From the NCBI RefSeq assembly GCF_036884255.1, contig NZ_CP145605.1:1612001-1676000 (forward strand): DNA of 64,000 nucleotides, read 5' to 3'. The notes beneath the pieces were generated by a model. It worked only from the letters and a program-made list of their open reading frames with translations. It was not told where the DNA came from and ran no database searches. The stretch's first letter is position 1; the number at the start of each line of letters is the position of its first letter. Source of the DNA: Paenibacillus tundrae (GTDB lineage Bacteria > Bacillota > Bacilli > Paenibacillales > Paenibacillaceae). Positions 37,046 through 46,880 of the stretch are shown here, piece by piece. The translations under genes and the position numbers were made by a program.

Positions 37046-37249
37046 GCGGACACAACAAGTATAGAGGGAGAGTACGATATATCAAGCTAAGCTGCACCAA
37101 GGAGACTTATAGAATGGATGTACAACCGTAGGCTGTATTGAAAATAGGGCAAGTCTCAAGGGTAACAACTCGGAATATGAAAGTCATCACCCATGTTGAA
37201 TAAGATGCTTCATCGCATAAGTGTAGGGGCAAGGAAGGGGCATATATCC

Positions 37250-38368
37250 GTGATCACCATCAGTCTATGTATGATCGTGAAGAACGAAGAACGCACGTTG
37301 GCACGTTGTCTCGATTCGGTGAGTGGAATCGTGGATGAGACCATCATTGTCGATACAGGCTCATCTGACCGAACCATGGATGTGGCTGCGCAGTATACCG
37401 ACCAAGTCTACACATATGAATGGCAGGATGATTTTGCTGCAGCTCGTAATTACTCATTCGAGCAGGCCACGCAGGAGTATATCCTCTGGCTGGATGCAGA
37501 TGATGTGCTGTTGCCTGGTGATCAGGCAAAGCTTCGGGTGTTGAAAGAGCAGCTTCCGTCAGGTGGTGAGACGGAAGCTGTGGTTTTGAACTACACGCTG
37601 GCCGAGGGGGCGGAGGCAAGTCCGTTAGTGACGGACCGCCGGAACCGCCTGGTCAAGCGCAGCGCAGGGTGCCGCTGGCATGGCCGGCTGCACGAGCAGT
37701 TGAGCTTTCCGCGGAGCGGAGTGATGACGGCAGACATTGCCGTCACGCACCGCCGCGAAGCGAGCAATCATTCGGCGCGTAACGTGCGCATCCTGCGCAA
37801 ATGGATCGCCGAAGAGGGCGTAGCCCAGGGTCGCCTGCTGTTCTATTATGCAGGCGAATGTTATGACCGCAAGCGCTACGGGGCTGCGGTGCAAGGCTAC
37901 GAGAAGCTGTTGCAGGAGCCGCAGGGTTATCGCGAGGATCGATTAATCGCCTGTGCGCGACTTGCGGAATGTTATGAACGGCTGGGCAAGCCGAGCTATA
38001 AGCTCCGTGCGTTATTACAGTCGTTCCAGTTTGACCTGCCTCATGCAGACTTCTGCTGCGCGATTGCTTCTTGCTTTCAAGAACGTGGGGAGCATATGAC
38101 CGCAATCTATTGGTATATGCAAGCCCTAGATGTAGGCACTCGTGATCCGGGGTTCCGCCCCGTACCTGCGGCATGTCGATCCTGGCTTCCTCATGCCCGG
38201 CTCTCCTTGTCCTATGCACAATTGGGACATTGGGAACAGGCGCTTAAGCATAATGTTCAAGCGCTGGCATATGTGCCGACTGATCCCGGATTGCTCAGTA
38301 ATCGGGAGAAGCTAGAAGCGATGGTGCGTCAGACAACATCTGACGCAACCGGGATTGACAGCGAGTAG
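37250..38368 (+). CDS. Family 2 glycosyltransferase with TPR-like C-terminus
   Basis: This protein of about 372 residues has a GT2 domain (SLCMIVKNEERTLARCLDSV, WLDADDVLLPGD with the metal-binding DxD) and a helical C-terminal half with TPR-like features (RLLFYYAGECYDRKRYGAA). It is typical of SunS-like or spore/flagellin glycosyltransferases of Firmicutes. GTG at 37250 is preferred because GGAAGGGG stands 9 bases upstream; an ATG at 37193 lacks a site. The GC content of its middle is distinctly high. Confidence 0.87.
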   Translation: MITISLCMIVKNEERTLARCLDSVSGIVDETIIVDTGSSDRTMDVAAQYTDQVYTYEWQDDFAAARNYSFEQATQEYILWLDADDVLLPGDQAKLRVLKEQLPSGGETEAVVLNYTLAEGAEASPLVTDRRNRLVKRSAGCRWHGRLHEQLSFPRSGVMTADIAVTHRREASNHSARNVRILRKWIAEEGVAQGRLLFYYAGECYDRKRYGAAVQGYEKLLQEPQGYREDRLIACARLAECYERLGKPSYKLRALLQSFQFDLPHADFCCAIASCFQERGEHMTAIYWYMQALDVGTRDPGFRPVPAACRSWLPHARLSLSYAQLGHWEQALKHNVQALAYVPTDPGLLSNREKLEAMVRQTTSDATGIDSE

Positions 38369-38542
38369 AGGGAAGGAAGCGTAGAGCAAGAGCAGAGAAC
38401 AAGCAAAGAACAAGCAAAGAGTATGCAAAGAAACCAGCCCAGGGTCGTGATTAATAAGTAAGCTACGTGCTAGAATGTTTGCTCTAATCGTTTGATTTTG
38501 TTGTACTGCAAAAGGAAATAACGTATTTAAGCGTCACTGCTA

Positions 38543-39066
38543 CTACTGCTTCTCAGGTGAGAGGCAAAGCACGTATTCACCTTTCATACGCAGGCTCTTA
38601 CATGCAAAGTTCCATCCATCATAGATGTCCTCTTCAATATTCAGCGTTACGCTGTCATCATTATATTCGTTCCGGTTTTCAATCCGGAGCGTTTTTTCAT
38701 TTTCCCATTCAAGGTGGTTAGCTCCGCGGTGTTCAGCGCGATAGATGGTTTTCACAAAACTAGAGTCTGCACCATCAGATCCGTTTCCGGTGGATCGAAC
38801 ATCGACCCATAAGGTTACTCTCCTCCTTTCCCCGCACCACCGTAAGGAACACTATAGATTTCGGCTACATATTCACCGTTCCTTGAAGGCATCGAATAAG
38901 AAAGGTGCCCTTGTTCAGAACGATCGAATGTCGAAAAGTAAGGACGAAGCAGGATGTAAGCGAAGAGAATTAGTAGTAAGAATAGAAATGTAGTGAGAAT
39001 AGGATGTCTACGTATCCAGGGTTTACGTAAGTTGGTCGTGGGAGTACCAGACGCATCTTGGGTCAT
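38543..39066 (-). pseudogene. DUF5412-like single-membrane-span protein, frameshifted
   Basis: The first frame (39066 down to 38815) encodes an N-terminal membrane helix (TTFLFLLLILFAYILL) and the start of an external domain ending VPYGGAGKGGE-stop. The second frame continues the domain (VTLWVDVRSTGNG, then KTIYRAEHRGANHLEWENE to 38543). The frames differ by one base around the purine run at 38818-38832. Together they give about 170 residues resembling DUF5412 lipoprotein-like proteins. It is either a pseudogene or a homopolymer sequencing error. Confidence 0.6.
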
Positions 39067-39476
39067 AGGATCAAGTCTCCTTTGTAAGAGAGCATTTCGT
39101 TTGCAAGTTTTAGCTATGAGTTCAGTTCACACTAAAACTTGTAATAATGATAGCATAGAGAGTAATTTAATGATTGCAAATAAGTTAAAATTATCCTAAT
39201 TTGAGGGTGGAACGATTCAGGTTAATAGGTATCTAAAACCTTAGATTGATCTAGTCAGAGATAGGTGGAACTGAGAAGATTCGATTGACATGAAAACGCG
39301 GTTGCTCATTCGGGTCTGTCCCGTTAAACTAAAGGGAGCGGCGTTTTGCTTGACGGACAAGTCATGAGAACGCCATTTTGTTGTCAAGGATACGGCAATG
39401 GTGCCGTGTTCGGATGTCAGAATCGGATCGGACCAAGCTGGTGGAGGAACACCGGTGACAAGTAAGGAGTCTTTAC

Positions 39477-41357
39477 ATGAGTGTCCAAGCACCTACTTTA
39501 GAAGAAGCGCAGGGTCTCCTGCAAAAATATTATGGTTACCCCGACTTCCGCGAGGGTCAGAAAAAAATCGTATCCAGCCTGCTCGAATATGAGGATACGC
39601 TGGGCATTATGCCAACCGGGGGCGGTAAATCGATCTGTTATCAGATTCCCGCTCTGTTATATCCGGGACTAACGCTTGTCGTTTCCCCGCTCATCTCCCT
39701 GATGAAGGATCAGGTCGATGCGCTGACGACCGCTGGCATTGCCGCCGCTTACATCAATAGTACGTTAAGCGGCAAAGAAGTGAATGAACGCATCCGCGCA
39801 GCGCAGCGCGGCGATCTGAAGTTGCTCTACGTCGCGCCGGAGCGACTGGAGCTGGATTGGTTCCGCGATGAGATGGCGCAGTTGCCCATCTCGTGCGTAG
39901 CTGTGGATGAGGCGCACTGTGTGTCACAGTGGGGCCATGATTTTCGGACAAGCTACCTGGCGGTAGCGCCGTTTGTGGACAGTTTGCCGGAGCGGCCGGT
40001 GGTTGCGGCCTTTACGGCAACGGCAACGCCCGAGGTCATGGGCGATATTCTGCGTCTGCTGCGTTTGCAGGATCCGCAGACATACGTGACCGGACTTGGG
40101 CGGGATAATCTGGCGTTCAGCGTGCTGCGCGGTGAGAGCAAGAAGGATTTTGTGCTGAACTACGCGCGCGAGCATGAGAGTGAGCCAGGTATTATATATG
40201 CCGCGACCCGTAAGGACGTGGATGATCTACATCAACGTTTATTGCATGCAGGCTTGCCCGCAGGACGTTATCATGCAGGTATGACGGACGATGAACGGGC
40301 TCAGAGCCAGGAGCAGTTTTTGTACGATGATATCCGCGTGATGGTGGCAACGAATGCCTTCGGGATGGGGATCGATAAGTCTAACGTACGTTACGTACTG
40401 CATTACAGCATGCCGAAGAATATGGAGGCATATGTACAGGAAGCCGGACGTGCTGGACGGGACGGAGATCCAAGCCAGTGCATATTGTTATTCGGGGCAC
40501 AGGATATTATCACCCAGAAGTTCCTGATCGAACAGAACCCGATGGAGGGTGACCGGAAACAGAATGATTACCGCAAGCTGCAGCAGATGGTGGATTACTG
40601 TTATACAACACGTTGTCTGCGCAGTGCACAGTTGGACTACTTCGGTGAGGTGCATGAGGACAAGCCTTGCGGCATCTGCAGTTCCTGTACGGATGATCGC
40701 GAGCTGGTAGATATGACGATTGATGCACAGAAAATTTTCAGTTGCATTCATCGTATGCGTGAACGGTATGGTGTATCTCTGGTTGCTTCGGTGCTCAAAG
40801 GCTCCCGTGCCAAAAAAGTGTTGGATTACGGCTTCGATTCCCTGCCAACATATGGTGTGATGGGGAATCGCACGGAGCGTGAAATTGCAGAGATCATCAA
40901 CGTGATGGTATCGGAAGGTTATCTGATGCTGTCCGAGGGGCAGTATCCGGTAGTGCGTTTGCAGCCCTTGGCGGTGGAAGTGCTCAAAGGTCAGCGTGAA
41001 GTCATGCAGCGGGTGGTACGCAAGACGGCTGCAACAGCCTCGGGCACCAACTATGGTGGACGTCGTGGACGTGATGCGATGCCGTCTGCGGTTAATGAAA
41101 CGGTATTTGAGCAACTACGCTTAATCCGGCGTGATCTGGCGGCGAAGGAACATGTGCCGTCCTACATTATCTTCAACGATGCAACACTTCGCGAGATGAG
41201 TGTGGTATGTCCCAAGACGGAACGTGACATGCTGACAATTAAAGGGGTCGGTGAGGTCAAGTATCGTAAGTACGGATTACCGTTCTTGGAATTTTTCCAG
41301 AAACAATCGGGCGAAGAGGTTGATACGGATGATGATGCCTTTTACGAGTATGAGTAA
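39477..41357 (+). CDS. recQ: ATP-dependent DNA helicase RecQ
   Basis: This 626-residue 3'-5' DNA helicase carries Walker [18 protein letters not shown] box [14 protein letters not shown], motif [12 protein letters not shown], a zinc-binding RQC region ([19 protein letters not shown]) and a C-terminal HRDC domain ([20 protein letters not shown]). It acts in recombinational repair and replication restart. AAGGAG precedes the ATG. The 410 bp upstream (39,067-39,476) hold no feature I recognise beyond a possible promoter. Confidence 0.94.
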   Translation: MSVQAPTLEEAQGLLQKYYGYPDFREGQKKIVSSLLEYEDTLGIMPTGGGKSICYQIPALLYPGLTLVVSPLISLMKDQVDALTTAGIAAAYINSTLSGKEVNERIRAAQRGDLKLLYVAPERLELDWFRDEMAQLPISCVAVDEAHCVSQWGHDFRTSYLAVAPFVDSLPERPVVAAFTATATPEVMGDILRLLRLQDPQTYVTGLGRDNLAFSVLRGESKKDFVLNYAREHESEPGIIYAATRKDVDDLHQRLLHAGLPAGRYHAGMTDDERAQSQEQFLYDDIRVMVATNAFGMGIDKSNVRYVLHYSMPKNMEAYVQEAGRAGRDGDPSQCILLFGAQDIITQKFLIEQNPMEGDRKQNDYRKLQQMVDYCYTTRCLRSAQLDYFGEVHEDKPCGICSSCTDDRELVDMTIDAQKIFSCIHRMRERYGVSLVASVLKGSRAKKVLDYGFDSLPTYGVMGNRTEREIAEIINVMVSEGYLMLSEGQYPVVRLQPLAVEVLKGQREVMQRVVRKTAATASGTNYGGRRGRDAMPSAVNETVFEQLRLIRRDLAAKEHVPSYIIFNDATLREMSVVCPKTERDMLTIKGVGEVKYRKYGLPFLEFFQKQSGEEVDTDDDAFYEYE

Positions 41358-41495
41358 GGTGCTGGAATGGTAGATGAACATGTCTTGTATCGTTCAGGTG
41401 AGTGATTGAGTGAGCGCATGAGTATGACTATGAGTGCAGGATCAAGTATTTTTTTCAAAAATATGGTCTGGGTGTCCAGGCAAAGGTTGTGAACC

Positions 41496-43541
41496 ATGAA
41501 GGTTATTCTTTCTACATTAAATGCAAAGTATATCCATACCTCGCTGGCTTTGCGTTGTCTGAAGGCGTACAGTGAGAAGGATTTTGATATTGATATCGCC
41601 GAGTATACGATTAAAGACCCGGTCATGAATATTGTGTCTGATCTGTACCAACGCGGTGCGGACGTGATTGGGTTCTCGTGTTATATCTGGAACATTGAAG
41701 AGACGATTAAGGTTATTGATAATCTGAAAAAGGTTATGCCTGAGGTGAAAATTTTGCTGGGCGGGCCGGAAGTATCCTATGACACGGAATATTGGATGAA
41801 CCGGATTCCTAATGTGGATTTCATCGTTATGGGAGAAGGCGAAGAGACGCTGCATCAGCTGTTGACGGAGCTTACGGGCAGTAAGAAGTTCCACTTTGTA
41901 TACGGACTGGCTTATCGCAAAGGGGAAGAGGTCATTCTCATGCCAGGACGCCCGAAGGCGGATCTGAACGATCTGCCGTCACCGCATCGATTTGAAGAGG
42001 ATATCCCGGATCTCGGGAAGCGGGTTGTTTATTTTGAAACGAGTCGTGGTTGTCCATTCAGCTGTCAGTTCTGTCTATCCAGTATTGAGGTCGGCGTGCG
42101 GTATTACGATATCGAGCGGACGAAGTCGGACATTCTGTACCTGATTGAGAAGGGTGCGAAGCTGATCAAGTTTGTAGACCGGACGTTTAACATTAAGCGG
42201 GATTACGCGCTGGAGATGTTCAAATTCTTGATTGAGAATCATCAGGGGACGGTATTTCAGTTTGAAATTACCGCTGACATCATGCGTCCTGAGGTACTCG
42301 ATTATCTGGCAGAGAATGCGCCGCCGGGTACGTTCCGATTCGAAATCGGGGTACAGTCCACGAATGATCCAACCAATGAACTGGTGAAACGCCGCCAGAA
42401 CTTTACCAAGCTGAGCCGTACAGTGAACAAGGTGAAAGCCAGTGGAAAAATCGACCAGCATCTCGATCTTATCGCAGGACTACCGGAGGAAGATTACAAT
42501 ACGTTCCGTAAGACGTTTAATGATGTATTTGCTCTGGGGCCAGAAGAGCTTCAGCTTGGATTCCTCAAAATGCTGCGCGGTACGGGTCTGCGTCTCGATG
42601 CAGAGAAGTACAACTATACGTATATGGATCACGCGCCGTATGAAATTCTGGGCAGTGATGTGTTGCCGTTCAGCGACATCGTGCGCTTGAAGCGTCTGGA
42701 GGATGTGCTGGAGAAATACTGGAACGCACACCGGATGGATCATACGCTGAAGTATCTGATGGAGCAGGAGTTCAACTCGCCGTTTGATTTCTTCCAAGCA
42801 TTCGGGGATTACTGGGAAGGTCAGGGCTGGCAGAAGATTGGTCACCAATTGGAGGATCTATTCACCCGCCTGCACAGCTTCCTAGAGTCGCGGAATACAC
42901 CGCATATGGATATTGTGCTCGGTCTGATGAAGCTGGACTATTTCCTCGGACACAAGTACAAGCCACGCAAAATCTGGTGGGATGACGTACTCCAGAAAGA
43001 CCAGTGGGCGGGTTACATGAAAACGCTGGCTGAACGTCCGGAAGACGTCCGCTTGCCACGTGTTGCCGGTGCCGCAGGCTCGGCATGGCTGGAAAGCAGC
43101 GGCACGGGTGCGAGTGCCGCTGTGGGAAGTTCGGCTGCTGCCGGGGAAGACTCTGCCGCAGATGCGGCGGGTGTGATCGGCAGCGATGGCGAGGATGCTG
43201 CGGCGCTTGCAGCGCGCGACGCCGGGGTTATGTCCGCCGCGGATGGAGCGGCGGACGGGGTTGACGGCAACGCTTCGCGTGCGTTGCCGATGACCTCGGC
43301 CATGACCGCACAGACGGTCATGGGTGCCCGTGATTTCGCCGACCTTGGTCTCGGCGAAAAGGAACTGCAGAAGCACGCCGTATTGGACGTGCTTCCGTTC
43401 CGGCTTGAGCGAGTGCTTGCTGGCGCTAGCCCGCTTGCCGCGAAAGGGCGGACGCTGCTGGTCGTAGTATACCAGCAGCATGAAGGGCAGCAGGCGCAGT
43501 ATTACACGCTGCCGCTGGGAGAAGAAGCCGCTGCTATGTAG
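41496..43541 (+). CDS. B12-binding-domain radical SAM protein (DUF4080-like)
   Basis: This 681-residue protein has an N-terminal cobalamin-binding-like domain (GADVIGFSCYIWN, ILLGGPEVSYD), a radical SAM core with CPFSCQFC (cluster cysteines near 188-195), and a C-terminal DUF4080-like region. Such enzymes carry out radical methylation or rearrangement; the substrate is unknown. Between about residues 525 and 600 lies a striking Ala/Gly/Ser/Asp-rich low-complexity insert encoded by very GC-rich DNA. The gene stands 138 bp after recQ. Confidence 0.85.
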   Translation: MKVILSTLNAKYIHTSLALRCLKAYSEKDFDIDIAEYTIKDPVMNIVSDLYQRGADVIGFSCYIWNIEETIKVIDNLKKVMPEVKILLGGPEVSYDTEYWMNRIPNVDFIVMGEGEETLHQLLTELTGSKKFHFVYGLAYRKGEEVILMPGRPKADLNDLPSPHRFEEDIPDLGKRVVYFETSRGCPFSCQFCLSSIEVGVRYYDIERTKSDILYLIEKGAKLIKFVDRTFNIKRDYALEMFKFLIENHQGTVFQFEITADIMRPEVLDYLAENAPPGTFRFEIGVQSTNDPTNELVKRRQNFTKLSRTVNKVKASGKIDQHLDLIAGLPEEDYNTFRKTFNDVFALGPEELQLGFLKMLRGTGLRLDAEKYNYTYMDHAPYEILGSDVLPFSDIVRLKRLEDVLEKYWNAHRMDHTLKYLMEQEFNSPFDFFQAFGDYWEGQGWQKIGHQLEDLFTRLHSFLESRNTPHMDIVLGLMKLDYFLGHKYKPRKIWWDDVLQKDQWAGYMKTLAERPEDVRLPRVAGAAGSAWLESSGTGASAAVGSSAAAGEDSAADAAGVIGSDGEDAAALAARDAGVMSAADGAADGVDGNASRALPMTSAMTAQTVMGARDFADLGLGEKELQKHAVLDVLPFRLERVLAGASPLAAKGRTLLVVVYQQHEGQQAQYYTLPLGEEAAAM

Positions 43542-43560
43542 GTGCAGCGGCGTGGATGAG

Positions 43561-43653
43561 CACCGCGATTATTAACGCGGTGCATCGCCATGAGGTGCTG
43601 CCCATTTGGGCGCAGCACCTCACCCTTACGCGGCTTGCCATTGCACAAGCCGC
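43561..43653 (+). repeat. Cluster of three perfect hairpins
   Basis: CACCGCG/CGCGGTG (43561-43582), GAGGTGCTGC/GCAGCACCTC (43592-43621) and GCGGCTTG/CAAGCCGC (43630-43653) stand in tandem. None is followed by a T-run. The function is unknown; they lie between the radical SAM gene and the cassette-array recombinase. Confidence 0.7.
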
Positions 43654-43698
43654 GCTCCGTTCTACCTTTTACAACAGCATATAGGTTCCGAAAGCATC

Positions 43699-43750
43699 GG
43701 AAGGTCGTCTGATTCCCTAGGGGAGGAAGAAGGGCCTTCCTTTTTGTTTT
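43699..43750 (+). terminator. Terminator upstream of the recombinase
   Basis: GGAAGG pairs with CCTTCC, with an inner TCCC/GGGGA stem, and TTTTTGTTTTT follows. It insulates the recombinase gene from upstream transcription. Confidence 0.75.
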
Positions 43751-43798
43751 TCAGAATGATAGCAAAAGCAGAATCCACCCAATCTAAGGAGGTTTCCT

Positions 43799-44913
43799 AT
43801 GAATGAACATGCTACGACCAAAGAGACGATTACGATATCAAAAGGTTCTGCTGAGGTACTGCACATTTATATTCCATATAACCCTGCTCACATTGAGCGG
43901 ATTCGTCGGATCACGGGTAGAACGTGGCAAGCGAAAGAAAAAGTATGGGTCATCCCCTACACCACATCAGCTATACAGGAGTTCATGAATCAATTTGATC
44001 CAATTGATGTTCAGATTGCCCCAGAGTTGTGGGTGGAGAGTGAGGATTTACAGCAATGGAAAGCTAGCAAGGGAAACAGTGCATGGAGCAAAGAACCATT
44101 ACAGAAGGCATTAACATTACGAGGATACAGTCGCAAAACGATCAAAGCCTATTGTAATCAGATCGAACGCTTTCTGAGTAGCTGCCAAATTGAAAGTACA
44201 GCTGTGACTACTTCAGTAGTTCAACGTATTGTTTAAATTTGCTTGAGCGAGGGATTTCCCATTCCAGTGTAAACCAGACGATCAGCGCGATTTGCTTCTA
44301 TTGCAAACATGTGCTCCATCATCCTACAGAGATCCAGTATATTCGTCCCAAGAAGCAGACCAAGTTGCCACAAGTATTGTCTGAAAAAGAAGTAGCTCAA
44401 TTACTCACATCCGTAACTAATCTCAAGCATAAAACGATTTTGTTTCTCACGTATTCGTCTGGTCTTCGTGTAGGTGAAGTCGTTCGTCTACGTTGTAGCG
44501 ATCTGGATATTGAGCGCCAGACCCTTATTGTAGGGCAGGGAAAAGGTCAGAAGGATCGAAGAACCCTACTCTCCAATATTGCTTGGGAAATTGTGCAGAA
44601 ATATATAGTCGAATATAGACCCCAGCGTTGGTTATTTCCGGGACAATCTTCGGATCGGCATCTGACCGAGCATAGTGTGCAAAAGGTTTTTGAGGAAGCC
44701 AGACAACGCGCAGGCATTGTGAAAAAGGTTAGTATTCATGTCTTACGACACTCTTTCGCCACGCATTTACTGGAAAACGGTACAGACCTGCGCTATATCC
44801 AAGAGCTGCTTGGTCACACAAGTGCACGAACAACCCAGCGATATACGCATGTGAGTACCAAGAGTATTCAGCGTATTCAGAGTCCGTTGGATCGTCTGGA
44901 TCTGGGCGATTGA
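43799..44913 (+). pseudogene. XerC/D-type tyrosine recombinase of the cassette array (one-base frameshift)
   Basis: The N-terminal frame (43799-44236) has an extra domain (IYIPYNPAHIERIRRITGR) and a core-binding SAM-like domain. The second frame (44239-44913) has the full catalytic domain: Arg in SSGLRVGEV, Lys in GKGQKDR, HVLRHSF, LLGHTSARTT and Tyr in TQRYTHV, ending QSPLDRL. One missing T in the run at 44232-44234 would restore a 372-residue protein reading QRIVLNLLERGIS. The long insertion before the HxxR box that marks integron IntI proteins is absent. AAGGAGG precedes the ATG. It reads towards the array, the reverse of most integrons. As read it is probably inactive unless phase-variable or a sequencing error. 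Confidence 0.88.
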
Positions 44914-45047
44914 GTGTTGCTATAAATCTCCCTTTTTCGCCAAATTCTCCTTCGCAAATACCAGTGCTTGGGGTATCATATACGTAGTCGGATATCAGAC
45001 AGAACATGTGGTATTTACGAAGTACATAAATTAGATGTTATAGGAAG
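44914..45047 (+). other. Candidate attI-like insertion site
   Basis: Between the recombinase stop and the first cassette stands GTTATAGGAA at 45037-45046, without the hairpins of the attC-like sites. Its TTATAG matches, as a reverse complement, the end box CTATAAC of the first cassette. That makes G45037 the expected crossover base. A small inverted repeat ATACC/GGGTAT precedes it. Extent of the site is a guess. Confidence 0.6.
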
Positions 45048-45091
45048 TCAGCAAAAGACTTATTTTCATCAAAATAATGAAGGAGAATAAT

Positions 45092-45727
45092 ATGAAATTG
45101 TTAGAGCTTAGTAATATAAATAACTTGAAAGTTAAAGAAGGATTTTACAATGGAATTTCAGGTAAGGCGGTATTCAGCAAAAATAATAATATTCGTAAAC
45201 GTTATTTTTTGGAGAAACGCTGGGGTCAAGGAACGAATGTACTAACTGCACTTATGATGAATCCAAGCAAAGCGGCACATGATAATTCTGATGATACGGT
45301 CAACCAATTAATTGAGGTAGCTAAGAATAATAATTGTGATGCTCTATATGTAGTTAATGTATCAAGTTATATTGAGGGCAGTAGTAAAAAAATGAAAAGT
45401 GATAAATTTATTTTTGATAATATAAATTGGAGCTATATAGAACATGCTATATCAGAATCAAAGATAATATTTATTGGATGGGGAATGAAAGGGCAAAATG
45501 GGATATTACAACAAATTAAAAAGAATAGGAATGTAATAAGAACGTTAAATGAAGCAAAGGAACTTATTTACGCTTATGAATTTGTTCAATCTAAAAATAA
45601 GAAGTATATTAATAAACCTTTTTATTATGTTCCTCATCCTAGACCAATATGGAATAAAGAAAAGTATAGAAAACAGAGTTTGCATAAATTGACTTTAGTT
45701 CAATTTGATAGATTATTTAATAGATAA
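45092..45727 (+). CDS. Cassette 1: DUF1643 protein
   Basis: This 211-residue protein matches DUF1643: KRYFLEKRWG near the N-terminus, LMMNPSKAAHDNSDDTVNQL and the C-terminal YVPHPRP. DUF1643 proteins are frequent in mobile elements and have no established role. ATG at 45092 has AAGGAG seven bases upstream; the frame from 45077 includes the ribosome binding site itself. AT-rich codon use contrasts with the gene before the array. Confidence 0.82.
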   Translation: MKLLELSNINNLKVKEGFYNGISGKAVFSKNNNIRKRYFLEKRWGQGTNVLTALMMNPSKAAHDNSDDTVNQLIEVAKNNNCDALYVVNVSSYIEGSSKKMKSDKFIFDNINWSYIEHAISESKIIFIGWGMKGQNGILQQIKKNRNVIRTLNEAKELIYAYEFVQSKNKKYINKPFYYVPHPRPIWNKEKYRKQSLHKLTLVQFDRLFNR

Positions 45728-45793
45728 GAATATTCGAATTTCAATATACGATTAATTTTGTAAGCAAGATTATTCAATGAAGTCGCTGACATC

Positions 45794-45889
45794 CTATAAC
45801 ATAATATTCACGCTGCGGACATTCATCCTTGGTCTGGCAGTCGCCAGACAACCGACATACGTCGGTTCGCGAATACAGGAACGTTATCT
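45794..45889 (+). repeat. attC-like site 1 (class A)
   Basis: R''-box CTATAAC and R'-box GTTATCT. Hairpins are GGAC/ATCC, GTCTGGC/GCCAGAC and ACCGAC/GTCGGT; the outer arm is TATTCACG/CGCGAATA. Expected crossover is after G45883. Confidence 0.85.
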
Positions 45890-45917
45890 GAAATTCATGT
45901 TAGGAGCTGATTAAATA

Positions 45918-46673
45918 ATGATACACGAATACTTGGAATATCCAACTAAAGAGCAGTGGATAGAGATAGAAGAAAATTCGGAAATAAATTCCTTATATTT
46001 AGAAGTAAAACGACCAGAAATAAATGATCTTTTTGCTATGTTTGCAGAACAAGAATTAGCTAGTTGGATCAGATTGTTTAATAATAGACTTGGTCAGTCG
46101 AGAATGAGTTATATCTTTTTTAAACACTATTACAATAAAGGTATTCCTGATGAAGAGTGGTACATATCACCGGGTAAAGATGGACAATCAATTCAATACT
46201 TCCCTCATTTTAAGAAAGACGAAACAATTAACTACAAAGTGATGTTCGATTATTACGTCGATGCTTTCTATTACAAATTTTTCTCTGCATGGGATACTAT
46301 TTTTCATATCATAAATGTCCAATACCAATTTGATGTAGATAAAGATAAAGATTTTAATCGAAACATATTAACCAACCTTAATAAGGTTAACCCAGCTTTG
46401 AAGAAACAGTTTAATAAAACTAATTACTCTGAGGCATTTAAAAAATCAAGGGTACTTAGAAATGATATCACACATAATTTTGCTCCTAATGATATTAGTT
46501 CTGGAATAAGTAAAAAGAAAGAAGATGGGCAATTGAAAGAGATAAGCTTTGGCGTCGGAAGTTATACGCCGTCAAGCGAATTTGTTCAAAATATAGATGA
46601 AGTAATAGATGAGTTTATTAAATTTTTGAGGGTATTTAAAAGAGGGCTTGAAAGTAGTCCAAAGAAGCCATGA
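45918..46673 (+). CDS. Cassette 2: HEPN-like (Cthe_2314-type) protein
   Basis: This 251-residue helical protein has RVLRNDITHNF near residue 183, an R-x4-H motif typical of HEPN ribonucleases or their inactive relatives. The arrangement resembles the Cthe_2314 HEPN group. HEPN proteins often act as RNA-cutting toxins in antiviral or toxin-antitoxin systems. No antitoxin gene shares this cassette. AGGAG lies 11 bases before the ATG. Confidence 0.72.
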   Translation: MIHEYLEYPTKEQWIEIEENSEINSLYLEVKRPEINDLFAMFAEQELASWIRLFNNRLGQSRMSYIFFKHYYNKGIPDEEWYISPGKDGQSIQYFPHFKKDETINYKVMFDYYVDAFYYKFFSAWDTIFHIINVQYQFDVDKDKDFNRNILTNLNKVNPALKKQFNKTNYSEAFKKSRVLRNDITHNFAPNDISSGISKKKEDGQLKEISFGVGSYTPSSEFVQNIDEVIDEFIKFLRVFKRGLESSPKKP

Positions 46674-46678
46674 ACTTC

Positions 46679-46774
46679 AGATAACATAGTATTCACACTG
46701 CGGACATTCGTCCTTGGTCTGGTATACGCCAGACACCCAGCATGCGCTGGGTAGTGAATACGGGAATGTTATAT
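46679..46774 (+). repeat. attC-like site 2 (class A)
   Basis: R''-box AGATAAC and R'-box GTTATAT. The third stem is ACCCAGC/GCTGGGT in place of the usual ACCCGAC/GTCGGGT, a compensated change. Outer arm has a small variation (TATTCACA). Confidence 0.85.
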
Positions 46775-46880
46775 GACATCTTGCAGTCCAACCATTAAGG
46801 ATTAAAACAGATTGTATGATCAAATATAGATTATATTGATGATAAGAAATGAAAAATTCAATGGATAAGGTGGGGCAGCG

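Noticed and set aside
39241..39492. Reverse-strand 83-codon frame upstream of recQ
   Set aside because: No ribosome binding site, no recognisable protein, and it overlaps the recQ start region.
40488..41114. Reverse-strand 208-codon frame inside recQ
   Set aside because: Composition mirrors the recQ coding strand; no start signals or known domain.
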